Of a stretch of DNA of 64,000 nucleotides, positions 27,441 through 36,198 are shown in pieces. The notes beneath the pieces are model-generated. The model did no database searches. It was not told where the DNA came from and worked only from the letters and a program-made list of their open reading frames with translations. The first letter of the stretch is position 1. Every line of letters begins with the position of its first letter. The DNA lies in the NCBI RefSeq assembly GCF_947072515.1, contig NZ_CAMTIG010000011.1, positions 18,821 through 82,820 on the forward strand, written 5' to 3'. Source of the DNA: an uncultured Clostridium sp. GTDB taxonomy: Bacteria > Bacillota > Clostridia > Clostridiales > Clostridiaceae. A program made the translations under genes and the position numbers.

Positions 27441-27855
27441 AGAACCTCCTAAAATAGATAAAATTATTAAATTTAGCTTTCCTGAGCTTATTTTAATTGC
27501 TATATAAGGTTTATACAATGTAACAAAAAGTAAAAAAAAGAAAGGAACGCCAAATAGTATAGTATAAAAGAGTAAATATTAACAAAATAAAAACTAAATA
27601 ATAAAGAAAAGATTTACATAACAACAGTTTTCCAAAACAAAGAGTATATTATACAAATATATATTAAATAAATATGAATAATATTAAATAAAAATATAAA
27701 ATAAATACGTTAACAATTATAAAAAAGTCATATGAAAGTAAATGATAACGTTTATCGCAAGATGAATTAATATAATAATATATATTAATTATATATTAGG
27801 TATACTATTTAAGGAGGTATGTATGATATTTGGTGATATGTGTATATGATGAAGA
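27441..27855. other. Intergenic region between divergent pnuC and queL
   Basis: This 415-base AT-rich stretch holds no gene I can support. It contains the palindrome GATAA-CGT-TTATC at 27744-27756, a possible LacI-family operator, and GTATACT at 27797-27803. The start of a short frame near 27822 (preceded by AAGGAGG) runs only a few codons. The riboswitch region begins after it. Confidence 0.4.
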
Positions 27856-27883
27856 TTGATTTAAAAGAAGATATATGTATAAT
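27856..27883 (+). promoter_or_regulatory. Promoter of the preQ1-controlled queL-queT operon
   Basis: TTGATT at 27856-27861, a 16-base spacer and consensus TATAAT at 27878-27883 place the transcript start a few bases before the aptamer. Confidence 0.7.
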
Positions 27884-27896
27884 ATTAAAGGTATTT

Positions 27897-27935
27897 AGAC
27901 AGTTCGGAAGCCTCCTGTCTATAAAAAAAACTAAG
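27897..27935 (+). promoter_or_regulatory. preQ1-I riboswitch aptamer
   Basis: AGACAG (27897-27902) pairs with CTGTCT (27915-27920), enclosing the TTC-containing loop with a CCTC segment. The A-rich tail ATAAAAAAAACTAAGG supplies the pseudoknot CTAA. This matches the compact preQ1-I consensus stem-loop plus AAAAAACUAA tail. The downstream genes are queuine-salvage genes, which fits preQ1 sensing. Confidence 0.88.
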
Positions 27936-27972
27936 GCAATTTAAACGAATGTTTAATTTATGCCTTTATTAT
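27933..27972 (+). terminator. Riboswitch-controlled terminator
   Basis: AAGGCAATTTAAAC and GTTTAATTTATGCCTT form a long hairpin with the loop GAAT, followed by TATTAT. Its 5' arm begins at the aptamer tail, so preQ1 binding should favour termination before queL. Confidence 0.65.
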
Positions 27973-27987
27973 AAGGGGAGAAAAATT

Positions 27988-28695
27988 ATGCAAAGATACA
28001 GTAAGGTATTAGGAAAAAATGAAAGAGAAATGGTTATGATTAAAGGTTTTCCATGTAAATGGGGAAGATGTACTTTTTGTGATTATATCCATGATAATTC
28101 AGAAAATGAAAAGGAAATTATAAAATTTAATAAAGAAATTTTAGAAGATATTACAGGTGAGTTTGGCGTATTAGATGTAATAAATTCAGGAAGTATTTTT
28201 GAAGTGCCTAAGGAAAATCTTTATGATATTAAAAAGATAATAGATGAAAAGAATATAAAAAAAATATTTGTTGAATGCCATTGGATTTATAAAAACAGAC
28301 TTCAAGAAATTAGAGATATTTTTGGGATAGAAGTAATTTTTAGATGTGGAATAGAAACATTTGAGAATGATTTTAGAATGAATTTTTTTAATAAAGGAGC
28401 AAACTTTAAGGATTATAGCGAAGTAAATAAATATTTTGACTCTATATGTTTGTTAGTTGGTGTAAAAGGTCAAACTAAAGAAATGATAGATAGAGATATT
28501 AAAATACTAGAAAAAGAATTTAAATTAGGATGCGTTAATGTATATGTAGAAAATTCAACTAATTTAAAACGAGATGAAGAGTTAATTAAATGGTTTGAAA
28601 AGAAATATGAGTATTTAAGAGATAACCCAAATATAGAAGGGCTTTTTCACAATACAGATTTAGGTGTTGGGAGTGAAGAAGATGAGAGAAAATAG
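27988..28695 (+). CDS. queL: Radical SAM queuine lyase QueL-like
   Basis: Probable iron-sulfur radical SAM enzyme that cleaves queuine to preQ1 in the salvage pathway described for Clostridioides difficile. It has 235 residues. Cys23, Cys28 and Cys31 in FPCKWGRCTFCDY would bind the cluster, with the spacing C-x4-C-x2-C, one residue longer than the classic motif. NSGSIFEVP and FRCGIETFENDFR resemble the SAM and barrel segments of this group. The ATG at 27988 with AAGGGGAG upstream is chosen because an earlier ATG lies inside the terminator hairpin. The riboswitch upstream and queT downstream support the call. Confidence 0.8.
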   Translation: MQRYSKVLGKNEREMVMIKGFPCKWGRCTFCDYIHDNSENEKEIIKFNKEILEDITGEFGVLDVINSGSIFEVPKENLYDIKKIIDEKNIKKIFVECHWIYKNRLQEIRDIFGIEVIFRCGIETFENDFRMNFFNKGANFKDYSEVNKYFDSICLLVGVKGQTKEMIDRDIKILEKEFKLGCVNVYVENSTNLKRDEELIKWFEKKYEYLRDNPNIEGLFHNTDLGVGSEEDERK

Positions 28696-29158
28696 AACTT
28701 TACTTATAGCTAAATTAGCAATAGTCTGTGCATTATATGCAGGTATGACATTTGCCATTTCACCTATAGGATATGGTATATTTCAAATAAGAATATCAGA
28801 AGTATTAGTGCTTCTAGCATTTTTTGATAAAAGATATGTAATAAGCTTAACTTTAGGATGCTTTATTGCAAATTTAATGAGTCCTTTTGGAGTCGCAGAT
28901 ATAATTTTTGGAACTTTAGGAACATTATGTTCAACATATTTAGCTAGTAAAAGTAAAAATTTATTTATAGCAAGTCTCTGGCCGACTATATTTTGTATTC
29001 CGGTAGTATATTTTTTACATATATTTGCGAACCTTCCATTTTGGTTAAGCCTTGCAGGGTTCTCAATTGGAGAGTTTATATCAGTAACAATAATAGGATA
29101 TCCTTTATATAAAGCTTTAATAAAAAGAAAGAAGTTTTTAGAAATAATAAAACTTTAG
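28682..29158 (+). CDS. queT: QueT-type queuosine-precursor transporter
   Basis: A 158-residue membrane protein with five or six segments, acting as the substrate-binding S component that pairs with a shared ECF transporter. The N-terminal LAKLAIVCALYAGMTF, the QIRISEVLVLLAFFDKRYVI segment and FGTLGTLCSTYLASKSKN are characteristic of QueT. The ATG at 28682 lies within the end of queL (14-base overlap), indicating translational coupling. It presumably imports queuine or preQ1 for QueL and later Tgt. Confidence 0.88.
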   Translation: MRENRTLLIAKLAIVCALYAGMTFAISPIGYGIFQIRISEVLVLLAFFDKRYVISLTLGCFIANLMSPFGVADIIFGTLGTLCSTYLASKSKNLFIASLWPTIFCIPVVYFLHIFANLPFWLSLAGFSIGEFISVTIIGYPLYKALIKRKKFLEIIKL

Positions 29159-29160
29159 AG

Positions 29161-29200
29161 AAAAGGACTCTTTTAGCTGTGGCTAAAGGAGTCTTTTTGT
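29161..29200 (+). terminator. Intrinsic terminator of queL-queT
   Basis: AAAGGACTC with TTTTAGC pairs with GCTAAAGGAGTCTTT around the loop TGTG, followed by TTGT. The following 245 bases up to the OPT gene are AT-rich with no other recognised feature. Confidence 0.85.
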
Positions 29201-29445
29201 ATAAAAGATAGAAATTTATATCAAACTAAATTATTGATATAAACTATAAATTATTTATAAAATGAAAAGATTATTTCTTTTAAATGAAATAATTTACCTT
29301 TTAGAAACATTTTTTTTATTAATAATACAAAAATTTAAACTAATATGTTAATTATGGCTTAGTTTATTTAAAAATTATTTAGAAATTATATATTTTATAA
29401 AATAAGTGGCTAGGCAATAACAATTAAATAAAAAGGAGTGATTAA

Positions 29446-31416
29446 ATGGCAACGAAAAAGAAAAGATTAGCAGCTACAGCCTATGGAGGGTGTAAAGGTG
29501 AAGAGTATATTCCTTTTGTCCCAACATCAGAAGTATTACCTGAAACTACAGGATATTCTATTGTTATTGGGATATTAATAGCTTGTGTTTTTGCTGCTGC
29601 AAATGCATATTTAGGATTGAAAATAGGAATGACTATTGCATCAGCTATTCCGGGAGCAATTTTAGCAGTAGGAATATTAAAAGGATCATTTAAAAGAAAT
29701 AGTATTTTAGAAGCAAATCTTGCTTGTTCTTTATCAGGAATGGGAGAAGCAGCTGCAGGATGTTCTGTATTTGTTCTTCCTTCACTTATTTTAGCAGGAT
29801 TTCATATAAGTTTGCTTACTATAATTTTGATTATTGTAATTGGTGGAACAATGGGGATATTCTTTATTACACCACTTAGAAGATATTTAGTTGTAGAAGA
29901 ACATGGAACTTTAATTTATCCAGAAGGAATGGCGGCTGCAGAAGTTTTAGTATCAGCTAGTCAAGGTGGAAATTCTTTTAAAACTGTTTTAATTGGAATA
30001 GGACTTGGTGGACTTTATAATCTTTGTTCAGATGGATTTAAATTATGGGGAAGTCAAGCTACGTATATATTAAAAGGCTATCAAGGAACTATGATAGGTA
30101 TGGATACTATTGCTCCAGTTTTAGGAGTTGGATTTATAGTAGGAGTTCGAGTTGGTCTTTTAATGTTTGGTGGAGCTTTAGTTGCTTGGTTTGGACTTAT
30201 TCCGCTTATTAAATTTTTTGGAGTGGGATTGAATCATGCTATTTTTCCTTCAACAAAATTAATTTCACAAATGACAGCAATGGAAGTTTGGTCAAACTAT
30301 ATTAAATATATAGGTGCAGGTGCTGTTGCCATGGGGGGATTCATTTCTTTAGGAAAATCGTTACCTACACTTGTAAAAAGCTTTAAAGAAGCTGTTGGTG
30401 GAGCATTAAAAGAAGAGAAACATGGAAAAGCTACTAAGAGAACTGATAAGGAAGCACCAATTGTATTCCTTATTGCAGCAGCATTAATAGGATTCTTTGC
30501 AACTTGGCTATTACCAATGTTTAAAGCAGGAATATTAGGTGGAATATTGGCTGTGATTTTTGCATTTTTCTTTGCAGTAGTATCAGCAAGAATGGTTGGT
30601 ATTATTGGAGAATCAAATAATCCGGTTTCAGGAATGGCAATAGCTTCACTTTTATTTATTGCTATAGCATTTAAAATTTCAGGGCTTAGTGGTCATATTG
30701 GAATTGAAAAAGCACTTATTGTAACATCTATAGTTGCAGCAGCAGTAGGAATTGCAGGTGCATCTTCTCAAGGTTTAAAAACTACATTCATAATTGGTGG
30801 AACACCAAGAGATAACCATATTTGGATGTGGGTTGCAATGATATTTTCAGCAGTTATAGTTGCTATAGTTATATTTATGTTAAATAAAGCTTATGGCTTA
30901 GGGTCAGTTAATGTCCCAGCACCACAAGCAACATTAATGAGTATGCTTGCTGATGGAATTATAACAGGTCAATTACCTTGGACATTAGTTTTTGTTGGGG
31001 CATTTATTGCTATTTTTTGCGAAATGGCAGGAATTCCAGTACTTCCAGTAGCACTTGGAATTTATCTACCTATTACATTAGACGCTACAATTCTTTTTGG
31101 AGGAGTAGTTCGTGTATTAGTTGAGAAAAGATTTAAAAAGCAAAAAGAAAAACAAGAGGCAGCTGTTGAAAAAGGTATATTAACTGCATCAGGACTTGTT
31201 GCAGGAGGAGCTATTATGGGAATAATAGTAGCAATTTTAACAACAGTTGGAATAGATATAGGGTTTGGAGCTAATATATTACCTTCAGTAACAGGAAGTA
31301 ATTGGTTACCACTTATTATGTTCTTACTTTTAGCATATTGGTTCTATAATTCGTCAATAAAAGGTGGAAAAAGTCTGAAGGTTACTAAAAAAGAGGATAC
31401 TTCAAATGAAGCATAA
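29446..31416 (+). CDS. OPT family oligopeptide transporter
   Basis: A 656-residue membrane protein with about 14-16 segments, belonging to the bacterial OPT/YSL group, which import small peptides or metal chelates. Motifs seen include EVLPETTGYSIVIGILIACV near the start, ANAYLGLKIGMTIASAIPGA, GEAAAGCSVFVLPSL, YPEGMAAAEVLVS and VRVGLLMFGGALVAW. AAAAGGAGTG lies seven bases before the ATG. The stop overlaps the PqqD-like gene by 11 bases, so the two are translated together. Confidence 0.92.
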   Translation: MATKKKRLAATAYGGCKGEEYIPFVPTSEVLPETTGYSIVIGILIACVFAAANAYLGLKIGMTIASAIPGAILAVGILKGSFKRNSILEANLACSLSGMGEAAAGCSVFVLPSLILAGFHISLLTIILIIVIGGTMGIFFITPLRRYLVVEEHGTLIYPEGMAAAEVLVSASQGGNSFKTVLIGIGLGGLYNLCSDGFKLWGSQATYILKGYQGTMIGMDTIAPVLGVGFIVGVRVGLLMFGGALVAWFGLIPLIKFFGVGLNHAIFPSTKLISQMTAMEVWSNYIKYIGAGAVAMGGFISLGKSLPTLVKSFKEAVGGALKEEKHGKATKRTDKEAPIVFLIAAALIGFFATWLLPMFKAGILGGILAVIFAFFFAVVSARMVGIIGESNNPVSGMAIASLLFIAIAFKISGLSGHIGIEKALIVTSIVAAAVGIAGASSQGLKTTFIIGGTPRDNHIWMWVAMIFSAVIVAIVIFMLNKAYGLGSVNVPAPQATLMSMLADGIITGQLPWTLVFVGAFIAIFCEMAGIPVLPVALGIYLPITLDATILFGGVVRVLVEKRFKKQKEKQEAAVEKGILTASGLVAGGAIMGIIVAILTTVGIDIGFGANILPSVTGSNWLPLIMFLLLAYWFYNSSIKGGKSLKVTKKEDTSNEA

Positions 31417-31765
31417 AAAAATTGCAAATGAAAAAAATGCAAAGTATAATTTTATCCTATATATACCAGAGATAAAACATGATAATTGGAAAGTTATTGA
31501 TGATAAAGTTACGGTATATTTTAAGGTGAAAGATCCGGTAAAGAAATTTGTAGGATGGCTTTATAAAAAGTCACCTACTTGTGATATTACATTTGATGAA
31601 CTTTGCTCAAAAGCATGGCTTTATATGGATGGAAAAAGAACTATTTATGATATAGCAAAGCTTATGGCAAAGGATTGTGATGAGCCAGTAGAAAGTTCTA
31701 TAAAAAGAATAGTTCCTTATATGAAGTTTGTAGCTCAAAAAGGATGGATAAAGTTTATTCAATAA
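31406..31765 (+). CDS. PqqD-like small protein coupled to the OPT transporter
   Basis: A 119-residue soluble protein with a PqqD-type winged-helix layout: strand-rich start, WLYKKSPTCDITFDELCSKA, then LYMDGKRTIYDIAKLMAKDC, matching the family pattern of a conserved dG..ti.ei...l helix. PqqD proteins bind peptide substrates of RiPP-modifying enzymes. No radical SAM enzyme of that kind lies adjacent, and the coupling is to a peptide transporter. It may bind or gate the transported peptide, which is inference. Confidence 0.78.
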   Translation: MKHKKIANEKNAKYNFILYIPEIKHDNWKVIDDKVTVYFKVKDPVKKFVGWLYKKSPTCDITFDELCSKAWLYMDGKRTIYDIAKLMAKDCDEPVESSIKRIVPYMKFVAQKGWIKFIQ

Positions 31766-31767
31766 AA

Positions 31768-31800
31768 AGAAAGTCGCTTATTATTTTAAGCGACTTTTTT
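31768..31800 (+). terminator. Intrinsic terminator of the OPT operon
   Basis: AAGTCGCTTA and TAAGCGACTT arms with a short AT loop are followed by TTTTT. Confidence 0.92.
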
Positions 31801-31828
31801 ATAAAATATATATTTAAAGGAAAATAAG

Positions 31829-32614
31829 CTATTGAGGAGGAACAATAAGTCCGTTATCAAATAGTTTAGAGATTTTATCTAGAAGAAATGAATTTAAATT
31901 AGAGTAGTCATCAGCTTTACACCAAACACGAATACCGTAAGTAGTAGTAGAACCATTTTGTGAGATAACACCATAGAAAATATTTGAGTTTGGAAATATT
32001 AAAGGTGAATCAGCAATTAACGAATTTAATATTTCTTTAATTTTATCAGTACTCTCCTTAGAGGATACTAGAACATCTAAATCAACTCTTCGTAAATCTT
32101 TAGTAGAAAGATTTATAATACTTGAACTTGAAAGTTTACCGTTAGGGACATAAATAACTTTATTATCATCTGTAATAATAAGAGTATAAAAAAGAGAGAT
32201 ATTTTCAACTCTACCATTTCCTTCAGAAGTTCTTATAGTATCACCTAATTTAAAAGGCCTAAATAATAATATAACTACACCACCAGCAATATTTGCAAGG
32301 CTTCCTTTGAGAGAAAGACCAATTGCTAAGATTGATGCACCTAATAGGGCTGCAAGAGTAGCTTGAGAGATTCCAATAAAGCCTAATAATATAATAATTA
32401 GAATAACTTTTAAAGATATTTGAGAGATATGATTTAAGTAATTATTTACAGTTCCATCAATACCGTTTCGATCTAATAATTTAAATTGGATTTTTGTAAG
32501 TTTTTTTATGATTTTAAAGCCAATCCATAAAAGGATAAGTGCAATTAATATTTTAAAAAGATGAGATGAAATAGTGGAAATGAAGTGTCCTAAAAGGCTG
32601 AAAATTTGTTCCAT
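31829..32614 (-). CDS. mscS: Small-conductance mechanosensitive channel (MscS family)
   Basis: A 261-residue channel with three membrane segments, opening under membrane tension to release solutes. The pore helix region ATLAALLGASILAIGLSLKG with packed Ala/Gly is diagnostic. The beta domain (FRPFKLGDTIRTSEGNGRVENI and IYVPNGKLSSSSIINLS) follows. It has the short-form length, similar to YggB-type proteins. AGGAGG precedes the ATG on this strand. It is a single gene. Confidence 0.93.
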   Translation of the reverse strand: MEQIFSLLGHFISTISSHLFKILIALILLWIGFKIIKKLTKIQFKLLDRNGIDGTVNNYLNHISQISLKVILIIILLGFIGISQATLAALLGASILAIGLSLKGSLANIAGGVVILLFRPFKLGDTIRTSEGNGRVENISLFYTLIITDDNKVIYVPNGKLSSSSIINLSTKDLRRVDLDVLVSSKESTDKIKEILNSLIADSPLIFPNSNIFYGVISQNGSTTTYGIRVWCKADDYSNLNSFLLDKISKLFDNGLIVPPQ

Positions 32615-32798
32615 AATAAAAAACCTCCTTTATATAAAAATAGTATTCCTAAAAAAAGGAGATATATATACTATGAAATATTTTCAAATTATTAATTATA
32701 TATATACAGAAATTCAAAATTAACAATATATTTTTAATGTATAATGATAAAACAACTTTAACATAAATAAAGTAAATAAATTTCAAAGAGGTTAAAAA

Positions 32799-34076
32799 AT
32801 GGATGCTATAAAAATTTACAGTGATATGATAAAAAACAGGATTGATAAACCAGAAAAATTTAGAAAGATGCTTAAGATGGGATATAATCTAGAATATTTA
32901 AGATTAAAGCTAGTAGGAGAAAAGGATCTTCCAAAATCGCTTAATTATCTTTCTGAACTTTGTATGAAATTTACATTAGATCCTTTAAAAGAAGCGGAAA
33001 AAACAGCGTTTATAAATGTATTTACACCAGGGGAATTCTTACATGCCTTTGATTTACATCCACAACTTATAGAAGCTTTTTCATCATATATATCAGGAAC
33101 TAGATGTGAGGATGCTTTAATTGATGTTGCAGAAAGTAATGGAATTGCAGATAGTTTATGTTCTTATCATAAAACATTTATAGGAGGAGCTATATCAAAA
33201 GTATTAGAAAAACCAAGATTTGCAATAACAACATCAACAGCTTGTGATGGAAATATAAATACGTTTAAACTTGTAGCAAGTCTTTATAATATTGATACAT
33301 TTGTAATTGATGTACCTTATGATTATTCAGAAAGAGGTGTAGATTACGTAGAGGAGCAGCTTCATGATATGGTTAAATTCATGGAGGAACATTTAGGGGA
33401 AAAACTAAATCATGAGAAATTAAAGAAAATAGTACAAAGAGAAAATGAAAGCTTAAGATGTTATAAGGAATATTTAAAACTTTTAGGTGAAAAGTATTTT
33501 CCAAATAGTTTAACAATAGAAATGTTTAAGGTATTTGTAACACACCCATTTATAGGTAGAGAAGATACTCTTAAGTTTTATCAGATGCTATTAGAAGATA
33601 TAAAAAAATACCCATATAAAGAGCCTAAAAAGAAAATTCTATGGGCACATTTATTACCATTTTACAGTCAATCTTTAAGAGCGTATTTAGATAAAAATGA
33701 GGATTATCAATTATTGATGTCAGATATGAATGCAGATAATTTAGATTACTTAGATGAAAATGATATATATAAATCAATAGCTAAAAAGATTATTTTAAAT
33801 ACGTATAACGGACCATATGAGAGAAGAGGAAATAATATATTAAAATTAGCTAAGGAATTGAAGGCAGACGGTGTAGTGAATTTCTGTCATTGGGGGTGTA
33901 AGCAATCTAGTGGTGGATCATTAATATTAAAAGAAATATTAAGTAAAAATGATATACCTATGCTAAGTATAGATGGTGATGCAGTAGATAGAAGAAATAG
34001 TCAAGAAGGTCAAAATAAAACGAGATTAGAAGCCTTTTTTGAAATGTTAGATGCAAAAGATGGAGGGAAAAAATAA
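32799..34076 (+). CDS. 2-hydroxyacyl-CoA dehydratase-like iron-sulfur protein (HgdB/FldB family)
   Basis: A 425-residue member of the HgdB superfamily, which hold iron-sulfur clusters and receive electrons from an ATP-driven activase. Seen are TSTACDGNINTFKL, VIDVPYDYSERGVDYVEEQL and the C-terminal FCHWGCKQSSGGSLILKE with ligand-type cysteines, then IDGDAVDRRNSQEG. The gene ends where the next begins (ATGA-type junction), so the two are translationally coupled. No CoA transferase or acyl-CoA dehydrogenase gene is adjacent, so a double-cubane cluster reductase role is as plausible as a true dehydratase. Confidence 0.8.
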   Translation: MDAIKIYSDMIKNRIDKPEKFRKMLKMGYNLEYLRLKLVGEKDLPKSLNYLSELCMKFTLDPLKEAEKTAFINVFTPGEFLHAFDLHPQLIEAFSSYISGTRCEDALIDVAESNGIADSLCSYHKTFIGGAISKVLEKPRFAITTSTACDGNINTFKLVASLYNIDTFVIDVPYDYSERGVDYVEEQLHDMVKFMEEHLGEKLNHEKLKKIVQRENESLRCYKEYLKLLGEKYFPNSLTIEMFKVFVTHPFIGREDTLKFYQMLLEDIKKYPYKEPKKKILWAHLLPFYSQSLRAYLDKNEDYQLLMSDMNADNLDYLDENDIYKSIAKKIILNTYNGPYERRGNNILKLAKELKADGVVNFCHWGCKQSSGGSLILKEILSKNDIPMLSIDGDAVDRRNSQEGQNKTRLEAFFEMLDAKDGGKK

Positions 34077-35740
34077 TGATAGGATGTATGTGTAAATACA
34101 GTCCTTTTGGAATATTTGAAGGATTTAAAACAAAGGGGAAAATAATTAATAGTGATATAGAAGGATTTAACAAATCAGAAACTCTTCTTCACCCTACAAT
34201 GTGTTCTTATAGCAAAGTATTATTGGACACTTTAGTAGAAAAGGGAATAAAAGAGGTTTTTCTCGTAAATTGTTGTGATTCTATAAGAAGACTTAAAGAT
34301 ACTTTAGAAAAGATGGAAGAAATAGATTTTGTATATATGATGGATCTTCCACGAAAGAATAGCTGTTGTTCTAAAGATATGCTTAAAAATGAAATACTTA
34401 AATTTATAAAGGTTTATGAAGAATATAAAGGAATGAAATTTGATATAGATGCCTTTAATGAAGGAATCTATAAATATCAAACTCCCAAAAGAGAAGAGAA
34501 AAAAGAATACATAATGCTTTTAGGGGCAAAAGCATCTTTAGATTTAATTCATAAAATTGAAGACAATTTAGATTATCCTTTAATAAATGAAACTTGTTCA
34601 AAAGAACATTATGTAACAAACATAAAAGCATTTAAGGATATAGATGATATTTGTACATGGTATTCAGATCAAATACTTAGTAAAACACCATGTATGAGGA
34701 TGGCGGATACTACAAATAGAAGAAGCCTTATAGAAGATCCAAATCTTAAGGGAATAATATATCATACAGTTAAATTTTGTGATCATTATTCATTTGAATA
34801 TATGGGGCTTAATAAGGGTGAAATTCCTATAATAAAGATAGAATCAGATTTAACAAATCAAAGTAATGGACAAATAAAAACTCGTATAGAAGCTTTTAAT
34901 GAACAGTTAAACGGAGGAAAATTTAAAATGAAAACTATAGAAAATAAAGAAAGAATTTATACTATGGGAATAGATAGTGGATCTACCTCAACTAATATTA
35001 TTATATTAGATAAAGATAAGAAGGTTTTAAGTAGTGTTATAGTTAGAACAGGAGCTAGAGCTTTAGATTCAGCCTATAAGGCATTAGATTTGGCATTAGA
35101 AGAGGCAAAGCTTAAAAGAGAAGATATAAGTTTAATTGTTGGAACAGGGTATGGAAGATATAATATTGATTTTGTTGATGAAAATATAACAGAAATAACA
35201 TGTCATGGTAAAGGAGCTCATTTCTTTAATACTGAAGTTAGAACCATTATTGATATTGGAGGACAAGATAGTAAGGCTATAGCTGTAGATGAAAATGGAA
35301 ATGTAACAAGTTTTGTAATGAATGATAAATGTGCGGCAGGAACAGGAAGATTTTTAGAAATGATAGCAAAAACTTTAGAGATAGATTTAGAACAAATGTC
35401 TAAAGAAGGATTAACATATAATGAAGATATTACAATAACAAGTGTTTGTTCTGTATTTGCAGAGTCAGAAGTTGTATCTTTAATTGCAGATAATAAAGAA
35501 AGAAGAGATATAATTCATGGAGTTAATAAATCGATAGCAACAAAAACAGTAGCATTAGTTGATAGAGTAGGAAGAAATCCTAAATATATGATGACCGGTG
35601 GAGTTGCAAAGAATGCTGGAGTTATTAAGGAAATAGAAAATAAATTAAATTCTAAATTATTTATAGCTGAAGAACCACAAATCTGTGGAGCAATGGGAGC
35701 AGCACTTATAGGACTAGAAAAAATATTGGAAAATTTATAA
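34076..35740 (+). CDS. Fusion of HgdB-like domain and dehydratase activase (HgdC/BcrD type)
   Basis: A 554-residue fusion. Residues 1-280 are a second HgdB-like iron-sulfur domain (MIGCMCKYSPFG, LHPTMCSYSK, VNCCDS and a late CDHYSFEYMG). Residues 290-554 are an ASKHA-fold activase: MGIDSGSTSTN, IVGTGYGR, IIDIGGQDSKAI, then NDKCAAGTGRFLEM and SVCSVFAESEV, whose two cysteines bridge a [4Fe-4S] cluster between monomers, and MMTGGVAKNAGV. The activase hydrolyses ATP to deliver a low-potential electron to its partner, presumably the preceding gene product. Fusing partner domain and activase is unusual compared with separate hgdA, hgdB and hgdC genes. Confidence 0.85.
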   Translation: MIGCMCKYSPFGIFEGFKTKGKIINSDIEGFNKSETLLHPTMCSYSKVLLDTLVEKGIKEVFLVNCCDSIRRLKDTLEKMEEIDFVYMMDLPRKNSCCSKDMLKNEILKFIKVYEEYKGMKFDIDAFNEGIYKYQTPKREEKKEYIMLLGAKASLDLIHKIEDNLDYPLINETCSKEHYVTNIKAFKDIDDICTWYSDQILSKTPCMRMADTTNRRSLIEDPNLKGIIYHTVKFCDHYSFEYMGLNKGEIPIIKIESDLTNQSNGQIKTRIEAFNEQLNGGKFKMKTIENKERIYTMGIDSGSTSTNIIILDKDKKVLSSVIVRTGARALDSAYKALDLALEEAKLKREDISLIVGTGYGRYNIDFVDENITEITCHGKGAHFFNTEVRTIIDIGGQDSKAIAVDENGNVTSFVMNDKCAAGTGRFLEMIAKTLEIDLEQMSKEGLTYNEDITITSVCSVFAESEVVSLIADNKERRDIIHGVNKSIATKTVALVDRVGRNPKYMMTGGVAKNAGVIKEIENKLNSKLFIAEEPQICGAMGAALIGLEKILENL

Positions 35741-35748
35741 GATATATA

Positions 35749-35816
35749 AAACTCGTTTAGTGAGCTGCATACTTCATAGTAGGAATAGTTCATAAGCGGG
35801 TTTTTCTTTATGTAGA
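35749..35816 (+). terminator. Probable terminator of the dehydratase operon
   Basis: AAAACTCGTTT and AAGCGGGTTTT can pair with G-T pairs around a 35-base loop that itself contains a small hairpin, followed by TTCTTT. The stem is long-range but the T-tract placement is right. Confidence 0.6.
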
Positions 35817-35938
35817 TAAAAGGAAATTTTTAATATACATAGAAATTAATAAGTATAAATACTTTAAGAATAATAGTTAAAAGAATAGATGATTAAAAAT
35901 AAAAAAAGATGAAATGATAAAGATTAAGAGGTGAGAAA

Positions 35939-36049
35939 ATGGAATTTAATAAAATACAAATGGAAGTAATTGAAGAGTTAAAAAGAAATATTTATTTGAC
36001 TGCACCAGCTGGAACAGTTATATTTACCAAGTATATACTATATATATAA
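35939..36049 (+). pseudogene. UvrD-family helicase gene, 5' fragment, broken by the element
   Basis: AAGAGGTG lies ahead of an ATG opening MEFNKIQMEVIEEL, with the Q-motif Gln, then IYLTAPAGT, which is the first half of a UvrD-type Walker A motif (xPAGTGKT). After codon 26 (ACA at 36014-36016) the sequence becomes element DNA and stops ten codons later. The missing half, GKTMVLSERINNILN, resumes in the matching frame at 63946 at the right end of the window. The gene was interrupted by insertion rather than decayed, and joining the two sides restores an open frame. Confidence 0.88.
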
Positions 36050-36073
36050 ATAAGGATATAAAATACATAAGAG

Positions 36074-36130
36074 ACGATATAGAATAGGATATTGTATAGT
36101 GAAAGAAAAGTAAAATAAACACTATATAAT
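36074..36130. repeat. Left-end repeat block of the element
   Basis: ACGATATAG (36074-36082) and TATAGTGAAAGAAAAG (36095-36110) recur in the same orientation near the right end (63896-63904 and 63914-63930, with one extra A). CACTATATAAT (36120-36130) also recurs at 63854-63864 and is the inverse complement of the TATAGTG core. These are likely recombinase-binding sites. Confidence 0.7.
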
Positions 36131-36198
36131 ATCTTTTTTTAATGTATAATAATAAAGAGCACAAAAGGAAATATAGGAAGAAAAGGGAATATATAATA

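Noticed and set aside
27441-27518. 26-codon N-terminal extension of pnuC copy 2
   Set aside because: AGGAGG directly precedes the internal ATG at 27440, and the extension has no counterpart in copy 1.
27743-27756. TGATAACGTTTATC as a cre site
   Set aside because: It departs from the consensus at three positions. It was kept only as a possible palindromic operator in the intergenic note.
27949-27987. An upstream in-frame start for the QueL-like gene
   Set aside because: It lies inside the riboswitch terminator hairpin and has no ribosome site. The ATG at 27988 has AAGGGGAG upstream.
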